In this document: positions 1 through 5,953 of the stretch, piece by piece
Numbering within the stretch: position 1 is the stretch's first letter
How the letters are laid out: each line of letters begins with the position of its first letter
NCBI GenBank assembly: GCA_035250485.1
Contig: DATFFB010000146.1
Coordinates: forward strand, 1-9,044
DNA: 9,044 nucleotides
Reading direction: 5' to 3'
Source: JACCTH01 sp035250485
GTDB taxonomy: Bacteria > Actinomycetota > Acidimicrobiia > Spongiisociales > ZC4RG35
Position numbers and translations under genes: made by a program
Notes under the pieces: generated by a model
Databases searched by the model: none
What the model saw: only the letters and a program-made list of their open reading frames with translations
Told to the model about the DNA's origin: nothing

Positions 1-1991
1 CCGTAGATCAATGCTTGCCAGGTGCCACCGGCGGTGGCGAGATGAAGTCCATCGGCGGTGTTGCCGGCTCGGTTTTCCAAGTCAAGCACGGCCGCTTCTT
101 CGAAGTAATTGAGCGCCGGTTTCAGGTACCCAACCCGGGCAGCGACCGCAGCCTGGATCGGAGCCGAGAGGGAAGAGTCTCTGGTGGTGAGGGGGTCGTA
201 GAAGTCGAAGTTGTTCTTGGTCAGCTCCGGCGAAAAGACTCCGGGCAGCAGGTACATCGCCATCACCACATCGGCTTGTTTGAGTACCTGATGGCGATAG
301 ATCACCAGAGGATGAAAGAACAACAAGAGGGGATGCTGAGAACGGGGGACGCTCCAGTCCCAAGCTTTGCGATAGAAGAAGCGCGAATCTTGAGGGGTCA
401 GGTTGCGCTCGGCATCGTGCGGTATGAACACGGCGGTCGCGATCTGCTGCCATGAGTCGACCTCGCCCTCCTCGAGTTCGAGAACTTCAGAGAGACGGGC
501 GAACTCATCTGGATGCTGCGCCTCCATCCACCTTGTCCATTCCACGGCTCGCAGCAGGTTGAAGCGAGCCATCAAGTTGGTATAGGCATTGTCATCAACC
601 AGGGCTGAGTATTCGTCTGGGCCGGTGACGGTTGAGAAGTGGAAGGAGTCGCCCTCGAAGTGTCCGAGGTCGGCCCACAAGCGGGCGGTCTCGACGGCGA
701 TCTCGACTCCGTAATCGATCAGGATCTGGTGATCGTTGGTGGCGAGGAGATATGAGTCGATCCCATAGACGATGTCGGCGTTGATGTGGTATTGAGCGGT
801 TCCTGCCTCGTAGTAAGAAGATGCTTCCTCTCCGGAGATGGTGCGCCAGGGGAACAACGCCCCGTTCTGGTTCAGGATCGCCGCCCGCTCGCGGGCGGCC
901 GGCAAGATCGAATGCCGGAAGGCGATGAGACGGGCGGCGGCCGGGGGATCGATATGGGCGAGAAACGGCAGCACGAAGATCTCGCTGTCCCAGAAATAGT
1001 GACCTTCGTATCCGCGCCCGGAAAGGCCTTTGGCCGGGATGCCGGTATTGGCGAGATGAGCTGAGGACTGGTGGAGCTGGAAGATGTTCCAGTTGACTGC
1101 TTGCTGGAGGCGCGGTCCGGCCCCGATCTTCACCGCCGCTGTTTCCCAAAAGGCAGCGAGGTGATCCTCTTGCTCGCTGGCCAGGCCGGCGAAGTCGGGA
1201 ACCCCGTTGAGAACGGTGGCGGCGGCGCCCAGGGCGGACCCCTTCACGTAGGCGACCCGCTTCTCCACCGTCGGGCCTTGAGTCAGGACGTCGAGCTCCT
1301 CGACGTCGAAGCGGCTGATCTTGACCGCGTCGGCTTTGTGGTCGGTAGCGACGGACAGGGATAAATCGGAGGCCAGGGTGCGAAAGACCGTCTGGGGGAT
1401 GCCGTCGGCGGTGATCAGGTCCCCGGCGCTGAGAGCCCGGGTGGGAAGGGTGCGGGCGCTGCGGGGATCGAAGACCAGTTCAACTGTGTCGGCATCGTCG
1501 ATGTCGTGGCGGTAGCGCCATCCGGAGGCGAATTGCGACTCCGGCCCCCCGCCCTCGACCCTGATCGCCAGCACTCCCGGATGAACCAGCGAAACCAGCC
1601 GCTCCCAGCGAAGCTCGAGGTCGGGCCATCGCACCACGGTGCTCACGGTTCCTCGCCGCAGATCGAGGCGCCGCTCCACTTCGGCGTCGTCGAGTGGGCG
1701 AGGGTGTTCGTCTTCGAGGTATGCCAACTCGATCGCGTCCGGCACATACAGAATCGTTTGCCCGACGTTGGCGTACCCGTATCCCGGTTCGGCATACGTG
1801 ATGAGCCAAACCTCGTGAAAGCCGTTGATCAGCGAGCCCGGCTGATGGGCGGGCGGACCTTGTTCGAAACTAGCCCTGACGCCAAGGAAGCCATTCGCCA
1901 AGGAGAAGATCGACTCGAGAGCGGCGACCTCTCGCAGCCCCGGCCAGGTAAGTGACCAGATGTCCTCGCCAAAGGCCGACTGGATGATCAC
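1..1991 (-). CDS. GH65 family glycoside phosphorylase (trehalose/maltose/kojibiose phosphorylase type), C-terminus beyond window
   Basis: The minus-strand frame is open for 663 codons from a GTG at 1991 to the window edge with no stop. Family members are usually about 750-800 residues, so roughly 100 C-terminal residues are missing. GH65 hallmarks appear in order: SIFSLANGFLGVRA (residues 27-40, N-terminal beta-sandwich domain), GRGYEGHYFWDSEIF (325-339, start of the (alpha/alpha)6 barrel), GTAQYHINADI (397-407), VTGPDEY (455-461, with E460 the expected catalytic acid), DDNAYTN (466-472), KQADVV (571-576), TTRDSSLS (602-609) and GNTADGLHLATAGGTWQAL (643-661, phosphate-binding region in the family). 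Family knowledge predicts inverting phosphorolysis of an alpha-linked glucose disaccharide in the cytoplasm, giving beta-glucose 1-phosphate. The upstream phosphoglucomutase-like gene supports phosphorylase over hydrolase. The GTG lies 2 bp after that gene's stop, with no strong ribosome binding site, so translational coupling is likely. The exact disaccharide cannot be assigned. Confidence 0.93.
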   Translation of the reverse strand, partial: MIIQSAFGEDIWSLTWPGLREVAALESIFSLANGFLGVRASFEQGPPAHQPGSLINGFHEVWLITYAEPGYGYANVGQTILYVPDAIELAYLEDEHPRPLDDAEVERRLDLRRGTVSTVVRWPDLELRWERLVSLVHPGVLAIRVEGGGPESQFASGWRYRHDIDDADTVELVFDPRSARTLPTRALSAGDLITADGIPQTVFRTLASDLSLSVATDHKADAVKISRFDVEELDVLTQGPTVEKRVAYVKGSALGAAATVLNGVPDFAGLASEQEDHLAAFWETAAVKIGAGPRLQQAVNWNIFQLHQSSAHLANTGIPAKGLSGRGYEGHYFWDSEIFVLPFLAHIDPPAAARLIAFRHSILPAARERAAILNQNGALFPWRTISGEEASSYYEAGTAQYHINADIVYGIDSYLLATNDHQILIDYGVEIAVETARLWADLGHFEGDSFHFSTVTGPDEYSALVDDNAYTNLMARFNLLRAVEWTRWMEAQHPDEFARLSEVLELEEGEVDSWQQIATAVFIPHDAERNLTPQDSRFFYRKAWDWSVPRSQHPLLLFFHPLVIYRHQVLKQADVVMAMYLLPGVFSPELTKNNFDFYDPLTTRDSSLSAPIQAAVAARVGYLKPALNYFEEAAVLDLENRAGNTADGLHLATAGGTWQALIY

Positions 1992-1993
1992 CG

Positions 1994-2710
1994 TCAGCCG
2001 ACCAAGGCTCCGAGATCTTCGACAACCATGTCCGCACCGGCATCCCTTAGGGCTTGAGCATCGTCATGGCGATTGACCCCAATCACCAATCCGAACCCGC
2101 CCGCTTTTCCCGCGGCGACCCCACTCGTGGCGTCCTCCACGACCACTGCGTCTAGGGGAACGACCGCGAGAAGTTCAGCCGCCTTGAGGAAAGGGTCGGG
2201 ATGAGGCTTTCCGGCCAGGCCTAGCTTGGCCGCCAACTCGCCGTCGACCCGCACTTCAAAAAACCCTTCCAGATTCGCTCCAGCCAGGACCGTGCGCGCG
2301 TTGGCCGAGGAGGTCACCACTCCCATTCTCAGATTCAGGTCCGCCAGGTACTCAAGCAAGCGCAGAGAGCCCGGGTACACGGCTACTCCATTGGTGGCGA
2401 TCAGCCGATTCACCAGCTCATTCTTGCGATTGCCGACTCCACATATGGTTTCTTCATCAGGGCCGTCGCTCGGCTCGCCCCAGGGCAGTGCGATGCCGCG
2501 GGAGGCGACGAAGGTCGCCACGCCTTGATATCGAGGACGGCCATCCACGAACGTTCGGTAGTCGCCTTCGATCGTGAACGGAGGCTGATCCTTCGCTTCC
2601 AGGAACTCGTCGAACGTTTCTTTCCAGGCCTTGGCGTGAACGCGCGCGGTGTCGGTGAGCACTCCGTCGAGGTCGAAGAGAACCGCTTGATAGAGCTTCC
2701 AGTCGACCAT
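1994..2710 (-). CDS. pgmB: Beta-phosphoglucomutase-like HAD-superfamily enzyme
   Basis: This 238-residue protein has all four HAD motifs. Motif I is FDLDGVLTDT (12-21), with D13 the predicted nucleophile and D15 the acid/base. Motif II is TSSAN (133-137), motif III is GKPHPDP (167-173) with K168, and motif IV is VVEDATSGV (190-198) with E192 and D193. The helical cap lies between about residues 22 and 110. The DLDGVLTDT, GKPHPDP and ED-SGV patterns are typical of beta-phosphoglucomutases, which convert beta-glucose 1-phosphate to glucose 6-phosphate. The GH65 gene 2 bp downstream would supply that substrate, and a comparable HAD/GH65 pair occurs in Mycobacterium tuberculosis (Rv3400-Rv3401). 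The ATG at 2710 is the first possible start, because an in-frame TAG lies 12 nt upstream. A purine-rich AGGAG abuts the ATG with zero spacing, which is unusual; another GGAG is 12 nt upstream. A phosphatase with another substrate is less likely. Confidence 0.92.
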   Translation of the reverse strand: MVDWKLYQAVLFDLDGVLTDTARVHAKAWKETFDEFLEAKDQPPFTIEGDYRTFVDGRPRYQGVATFVASRGIALPWGEPSDGPDEETICGVGNRKNELVNRLIATNGVAVYPGSLRLLEYLADLNLRMGVVTSSANARTVLAGANLEGFFEVRVDGELAAKLGLAGKPHPDPFLKAAELLAVVPLDAVVVEDATSGVAAGKAGGFGLVIGVNRHDDAQALRDAGADMVVEDLGALVG

Positions 2711-2761
2711 CTCCTGAACCTACTCCAGGCGGCGAAGATTCTCCTCGCAATCGGTTCCGGA

Positions 2762-2785
2762 GCCCGGTCCGCTTCGGCACCGGGC
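2762..2785. repeat. Inverted repeat (hairpin) in the divergent intergenic region
   Basis: GCCCGGT (2762-2768) and ACCGGGC (2779-2785) are perfect reverse complements separated by 10 nt. The loop itself contains CCG/CGG around CTT, so the stem can extend by 3 bp past one bulged base. No T-run follows on either strand, so it does not look like an intrinsic terminator. It lies between the divergent pgmB-like gene and the response regulator gene and could be an operator or a leader-RNA structure. Its function is unknown. Confidence 0.5.
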
Positions 2786-2801
2786 ATTTAGCGTCTACTT
2801 A
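2785..2801 (+). promoter_or_regulatory. Degenerate 11-bp-period direct repeat upstream of the response regulator (possible autoregulatory site)
   Basis: CATTTA (2785-2790), five bases, then TACTTA (2796-2801) form a weak direct repeat with an 11-bp period, ending 24 bp before the response regulator ATG. It resembles the better repeat CGTTTA-N5-GGTTTA upstream of the protease gene. In both places GTTTCGGG follows 14-15 bp after the second half-site (2817-2824 here, 4734-4741 there). OmpR/PhoB-family regulators commonly bind such repeats and often control their own operons. TACTTA could alternatively be a -10 element. The call is tentative because the half-sites are degenerate. Confidence 0.35.
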
Positions 2802-2825
2802 TTTCCGCTCGGTAGCGTTTCGGGC

Positions 2826-3500
2826 ATGCGCCTTTTGGTGGTCGAGGACGAAGCCGATCTGGCCGATGCCATTGCCCGCGGTCTGCGCCGTCACGGATAT
2901 GCGGTGGACGTGGCCGGGGGAGCGATGAAGGCCGAGGAAAAACTCCGTGGCAACGGCTATGACCTGGCGATCCTTGATTGGAATCTGGGCGACGGATCGG
3001 GCCTCGAGCTCTGTCGCCGCCTGGTCGACGGAGATCTTCCCACCTTCGAGCCACGCCGCCCCCGGGTGTTGATGCTGACGGCTCGCGACGACATCGATGA
3101 TCGAGTCGCCGGACTCGATGCCGGCGCCGACGACTATCTGGTGAAGCCGTTTGCCTTGGCCGAGCTGGCGGCCCGGACTCGAGCACTCCTTCGACGGGAC
3201 GAAGCCGCGCCCCCGGTTCTCCGAGTGGGGAGCCTTACGCTCGATCCTGCTCGGTTTCTTGCCACTCGGGATGGTGCCTCTCTCGCTCTCACCGCCAAGG
3301 AGTTCTCACTGCTCGAATTCCTCATGGCGCATGTCGACGAGGTGATGCCGCAAGAGACCCTGCTCGAACATGTCTGGGATGAGATGGCCGACCCATTCAC
3401 CAATACGGTTCGAGTCACCGTGTCCAATCTGCGAAAGAAACTCGGCGAGCCAAATCCGATCGAAACCGTGCCAGGCCGCGGGTACGTCCTGCGCTCATGA
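2826..3500 (+). CDS. OmpR/PhoB-family response regulator
   Basis: This 224-residue DNA-binding regulator has an N-terminal receiver domain (about 1-122). Acidic pocket residues are E7, D8 and E9, the phosphoacceptor is D51 in ILDWNLGDGSG, the switch threonine is T85 in LMLTARD, and the conserved lysine is K107 in LVKPF. The C-terminal winged-helix domain (about 130-224) shows LTAKEFSLLEFLM, the recognition-helix region TNTVRVTVSNLRKKLG, and the ending VPGRGYVLRS. The loop before LMLTARD (about 68-80) is a few residues longer than usual. The gene overlaps the kinase gene by 4 nt (ATGA), so the two are a cognate pair translated together. Position and domain type match MprA of the mycobacterial mprA-mprB-pepD cluster, but orthology is inferred from layout only. 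No convincing ribosome binding site precedes the ATG, so a short-leader transcript is possible. Confidence 0.96.
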   Translation: MRLLVVEDEADLADAIARGLRRHGYAVDVAGGAMKAEEKLRGNGYDLAILDWNLGDGSGLELCRRLVDGDLPTFEPRRPRVLMLTARDDIDDRVAGLDAGADDYLVKPFALAELAARTRALLRRDEAAPPVLRVGSLTLDPARFLATRDGASLALTAKEFSLLEFLMAHVDEVMPQETLLEHVWDEMADPFTNTVRVTVSNLRKKLGEPNPIETVPGRGYVLRS

Positions 3501-4678
3501 GCCGACGTCGCCAGTTCTTTCGCTCGATTCGCTTTCGTCTCTCCCTTCTCTATTCGGCGGTGGTCTTCGGTCTCGGGGGTCTTTTACTGGCGCTCGTTTA
3601 CGTCGCCATTCGTTGGCAGCTCACGACGCAAACCGAGACCCGGCTCATTTTGCGCGGTCGGCAGATGCAGCTCGGCCAGTACCGCCTGGTCCTCGACCCC
3701 CGGTTCGAAGAGGCCGAAGTGCGCACGCTCGAGAGCATCTTCAACCAATACGTGCTGGAGAGGCTGGCCCTCTATACGCTGATTGGCCTCGGACTCCTTT
3801 TTCTGATCTCTCTTGGGGTGGGGTGGGTGCTGGCCGGCCGGGCCCTCGCCCCAGTAGATCGAATCACCCAGGTAGCCAGGGAGATCGAAGCCTCCGATCT
3901 TTCCCGCCGTATCGGGCTCATCGGTCCGAACGACGAGCTGACCCGGCTCGGGAGCACTTTTGACTCCATGCTCGATCGGCTCGAGGGCGCCTTCGGAGCC
4001 CAACGGAGCTTTCTCGCCGACACGTCCCACGACCTTCGCACCCCGCTCTCGGTTATCCGTTCCAATGTCGAAGTCACGCTCGACGATCCCGACTCCTCCC
4101 TCGAGGAGTGGAAGGCCACCGGCGAGATCATCGCCCGTAATGCCGAACGGATGAGTGCCATGATCGAGGGCCTGCTGGCGGCGGCGCGCTTCCAGGCCGG
4201 GCAGGCGACCATGGTCCAGGTCGACCTTTCGGCGCTCGTCCGGACCGCAGTAGAGGACCATCGGGCCGCGTCCAACGACCTCGGAGTGGGGCTAACCGAG
4301 ATCGCCGGGGAGGCGGAGGTCCACGGGGACCTGGTGTCTTTGAGCCGGGCCCTGAGCAACCTCGTCGACAACTCCCTCAAGGCCTCCACTCCGGGGGCCA
4401 AGGTCGAAGTGGGATCGGGCCGATCCGGCGATTGGGCTTATCTGGCGGTGGCCGACGAAGGATCGGGATTCGAGTCGTCTTTTGTTACTTCCGGTTTCGG
4501 GTTGGGAATCGTCGAACATGTGGCCCAGATGCACGGGGGATCCTTTCAGATCTACTCCGAGCCCGGCCAGGGAGCGACGACCATCGTCTGGCTGCCCATC
4601 GGAACCAATGGCGATGCGCCGCAGCACGATCCTCTTCGCCACCGCACCGGTCGCATCGAAACCGCCTCCGATCGCTAA
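3497..4678 (+). CDS. Membrane-bound sensor histidine kinase
   Basis: This 393-residue kinase has two membrane segments (about 15-39 and 91-113) flanking a short extracytoplasmic loop of roughly 50 residues. A HAMP domain follows (about 113-166, with ALAPVDRI and EIEASDLSRRI), then the HisKA dimerisation helix with phosphoacceptor H178 in ADTSHDLRTPLS. The HATPase domain has an N-box SNLVDNSLKAS (N287, N292), a G1 box DEGSGF (320-325), a G2 box GFGLGIV (333-339) and a closing PGQGATTIVWLPI. A tail of about 25 polar residues follows. The ATP lid between G1 and G2 is short, as in several actinobacterial kinases. It should phosphorylate D51 of the regulator encoded just upstream, since the two genes share an ATGA overlap. 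The downstream HtrA gene suggests it senses envelope stress. The sensor loop is much smaller than that of mycobacterial MprB, so its signal may differ. Confidence 0.96.
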   Translation: MSRRRQFFRSIRFRLSLLYSAVVFGLGGLLLALVYVAIRWQLTTQTETRLILRGRQMQLGQYRLVLDPRFEEAEVRTLESIFNQYVLERLALYTLIGLGLLFLISLGVGWVLAGRALAPVDRITQVAREIEASDLSRRIGLIGPNDELTRLGSTFDSMLDRLEGAFGAQRSFLADTSHDLRTPLSVIRSNVEVTLDDPDSSLEEWKATGEIIARNAERMSAMIEGLLAAARFQAGQATMVQVDLSALVRTAVEDHRAASNDLGVGLTEIAGEAEVHGDLVSLSRALSNLVDNSLKASTPGAKVEVGSGRSGDWAYLAVADEGSGFESSFVTSGFGLGIVEHVAQMHGGSFQIYSEPGQGATTIVWLPIGTNGDAPQHDPLRHRTGRIETASDR

Positions 4679-4702
4679 GCCACTCAGGGGTTTCCCAGCT
4701 TT

Positions 4703-4719
4703 CGTTTAGGAGCGGTTTA
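4703..4719 (+). promoter_or_regulatory. Candidate response-regulator box, CGTTTA-N5-GGTTTA
   Basis: Two near-identical hexamers, CGTTTA (4703-4708) and GGTTTA (4714-4719), are separated by five bases and so repeat every 11 bp, one DNA turn. They lie 37 bp before the protease ATG. This is the layout bound by OmpR/PhoB-type dimers, and it matches the enterobacterial PhoP box (G/T)GTTTA-N5-(G/T)GTTTA at all but the first base. A matching regulator of that family is encoded two genes upstream. That this regulator binds here is inference. Confidence 0.5.
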
Positions 4720-4731
4720 GCGCTGGCTCCT
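4708..4731. repeat. Short inverted repeat overlapping the candidate box
   Basis: AGGAGC (4708-4713) and GCTCCT (4726-4731) are perfect reverse complements around a 12-nt loop that contains the second GTTTA half-site and the palindrome AGCGCT. No T-run follows, so it is unlikely to terminate the kinase transcript. It may be a chance structure or a second operator element in the 78-bp kinase/protease gap. Confidence 0.3.
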
Positions 4732-4745
4732 TAGTTTCGGGTTCC

Positions 4746-4750
4746 GGAGG
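4746..4750 (+). promoter_or_regulatory. Strong ribosome binding site for the HtrA gene
   Basis: GGAGG at 4746-4750 lies 6 nt before the ATG at 4757 and fixes the start. It is the only canonical Shine-Dalgarno sequence I see in the window. Together with the 78-bp gap, it suggests the protease gene has its own leader and possibly its own inducible promoter. Confidence 0.75.
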
Positions 4751-4756
4751 TAGGAA

Positions 4757-5941
4757 ATGATTGATGACAGGATTACTGACACTGTGACCGAACCGACCGA
4801 ACCTGTTTCTCCCCCAAGCCAGGAGGGAGTGCCGGCCCAGCCGACGAGGGGAGTTCCCGTTTCTCCCCCCAGCGAAGCGTTGGGGGGAGTGCCGGCGCAG
4901 CCGGCGAGGGGGGTCTCCCGCCCGGGGATCACGTTCATTCCCGCCCTGCTGCTTGCTCTGTTGGTAATGGCTGCAGGAATGGGCGTGGGCTGGTGGATCG
5001 GTAACGACGACCGCGTCGAGCCGGCAATCGCAATCGAGCAGTCATCCCCTCCCTCCGCGCAAACGCCCACCATCGATCCCACAGAGGAGCCGGTAGCGGC
5101 GGTGGCAGCCGCCCTGCTTCCATCCATGGTCCAGATCGAGCATCAGGCAGGACTCGGCTCGGGCTTTGTATACGAGGATGGATATGTGCTCACGGCCGCC
5201 CATGTGGTCGACGGGGTCGAGGCAGTGCAGGTTCGATTCGCCGACGGCAGCTTGCGAGAGGGTGAGGTGGTTGGATCCGATGCTCCACACGACATCGCTG
5301 TCATCGAGGTCGAGACCGACGGCGCCCCTGCCGCGACTCTCGCCCTCGACGAGGAGTTGGAAGTGGGTCAATTGGCGGTCGCCTTGGGTAGCCCCTGGGG
5401 ACTCGAGCAGACCGTCACCTCGGGCGTGGTATCGGCCGTGAGCCGTCCGGTGGCAAGTCCGCTTACCGCCCAAGTCCTGATCCAAACCGACGCCTCGATC
5501 AATCCCGGAAACAGCGGGGGTGCCCTCGCCAATCGCGAGGGCGAGGTCATCGGAGTCAACATCCAGATCTTTACCACCACCGGGGCCAACACCGGTGTCG
5601 GATTCGCCGTGCCGATAGACAATGCTTACGAGTTCGCCTCCGCCATCGTCGCCGGTGATCCCATCGAAACCGCGTTCCTGGGTGTAACTGGGGAGGAGGC
5701 CACGGGCGACGTCAGCGGTGCCGTCATCACGGAACTCACGGCGGGCGGGGCCGCATCCGGGGCAGGACTCGAGGTTGGAGATGTGGTCACCGCGGTCGAC
5801 GGGCTGGCAGTGCGCTCGATCGGCGACTTAGCGGCGCGAATCCGAAGTTATTTGCCCGGTGATGAGGTCACCCTCGACATCCGGCGCGACGGTGAGCCTC
5901 TCAGTATCAAGGTCGTGCTCGGAAGCGCTCCTCCCGCCTAA
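4757..5941 (+). CDS. htrA: HtrA/DegP-like membrane-anchored serine protease with one PDZ domain
   Basis: This 394-residue protein is an S1C-family protease of envelope quality control. A cytoplasmic N-tail (1-57) rich in Pro, Glu and Thr contains two tandem repeats. One membrane helix follows (about 58-81), then a Pro/Thr-rich linker (84-112) and a trypsin-like domain (about 114-300). The catalytic triad is H149 in TAAHVV, D179 in PHDIAVIEV and S253 in NPGNSGGAL. A single PDZ domain (about 306-390) shows AGLEVGDVVTAVDG and PGDEVTLDIRRDGE. There is no cleavable signal peptide, so the protease domain should face outside, anchored N-in. It follows the two-component genes on the same strand after 78 bp, the order seen for PepD in mycobacteria, and is probably a target of that system. 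The stop codon overlaps the convergent decarboxylase gene by 4 bp. A strong GGAGG supports the start. Confidence 0.96.
   Translation: MIDDRITDTVTEPTEPVSPPSQEGVPAQPTRGVPVSPPSEALGGVPAQPARGVSRPGITFIPALLLALLVMAAGMGVGWWIGNDDRVEPAIAIEQSSPPSAQTPTIDPTEEPVAAVAAALLPSMVQIEHQAGLGSGFVYEDGYVLTAAHVVDGVEAVQVRFADGSLREGEVVGSDAPHDIAVIEVETDGAPAATLALDEELEVGQLAVALGSPWGLEQTVTSGVVSAVSRPVASPLTAQVLIQTDASINPGNSGGALANREGEVIGVNIQIFTTTGANTGVGFAVPIDNAYEFASAIVAGDPIETAFLGVTGEEATGDVSGAVITELTAGGAASGAGLEVGDVVTAVDGLAVRSIGDLAARIRSYLPGDEVTLDIRRDGEPLSIKVVLGSAPPA
4805..4858 (+). repeat. In-frame GC-rich palindromic repeat, copy 1 (decayed)
   Basis: This 54-bp unit encodes VSPPSQEGVPAQPTRGVP in the HtrA N-tail and abuts copy 2 directly. 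Outside a 6-bp length difference in the hairpin part, it matches copy 2 at 44 of 51 aligned bases. The CCCCC-to-GGAGGG stem is imperfect here, so this copy looks degenerate. The segment GCCGGCCCAGCCGAC corresponds to the GCCGGC-GCA-GCCGGC hairpin of copy 2. Confidence 0.75.
4859..4918 (+). repeat. In-frame GC-rich palindromic repeat, copy 2 (intact hairpins)
   Basis: This 60-bp unit encodes VSPPSEALGGVPAQPARGVS. It holds a 10-bp stem, CCCCCCAGCG (4865-4874) with CGTTGGGGGG (4878-4887), containing one G-T wobble and a 3-nt loop. GCCGGC-GCA-GCCGGC (4891-4905) then forms a second hairpin. The dense symmetry is not needed to encode a Pro/Gly linker. It resembles small dispersed palindromic elements that can insert in frame into genes, such as Rickettsia palindromic elements. 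Whether it recurs elsewhere in this genome cannot be seen here. Confidence 0.75.
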
Positions 5942-5953
5942 TTGGAGGCGGAG
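5931..5953. terminator. Hairpin across the convergent HtrA/decarboxylase stops (weak terminator candidate)
   Basis: CCGCCT (5934-5939) pairs with AGGCGG (5946-5951) around a 6-nt loop, and two more pairs (CT/AG) are possible past one bulged base. The structure sits exactly on both stop codons of the convergent genes. It could shape the 3' ends of both transcripts. No T-tract follows on either strand, so it is not a classical intrinsic terminator. Confidence 0.25.

Noticed and set aside
595..1809. Apparent lack of a long gene at the left end, suggesting a broken GH65 gene
   Set aside because: Reading the minus strand from the GTG at 1991 gives 663 codons without a stop. The gene is only cut by the window edge, not frameshifted.
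15..1955. Several plus-strand open frames of 64-149 codons across the first 2 kb
   Set aside because: They are antisense to the uninterrupted GH65 frame and resemble no protein family.
3584..4401. Two overlapping minus-strand open frames (225 and 209 codons) inside the histidine kinase gene
   Set aside because: Both are antisense to a well-supported kinase with every expected motif and show no domain of their own.
4708..4731. Hairpin after the kinase gene as a rho-independent terminator
   Set aside because: The stem is only 6 bp, the loop is 12 nt and no T-run follows, so it was kept only as a weak inverted repeat.
4805..4918. The tandem GC-rich repeats as a CRISPR array
   Set aside because: There are only two directly abutting units with no spacers, they lie inside a coding frame, and no cas gene is present.
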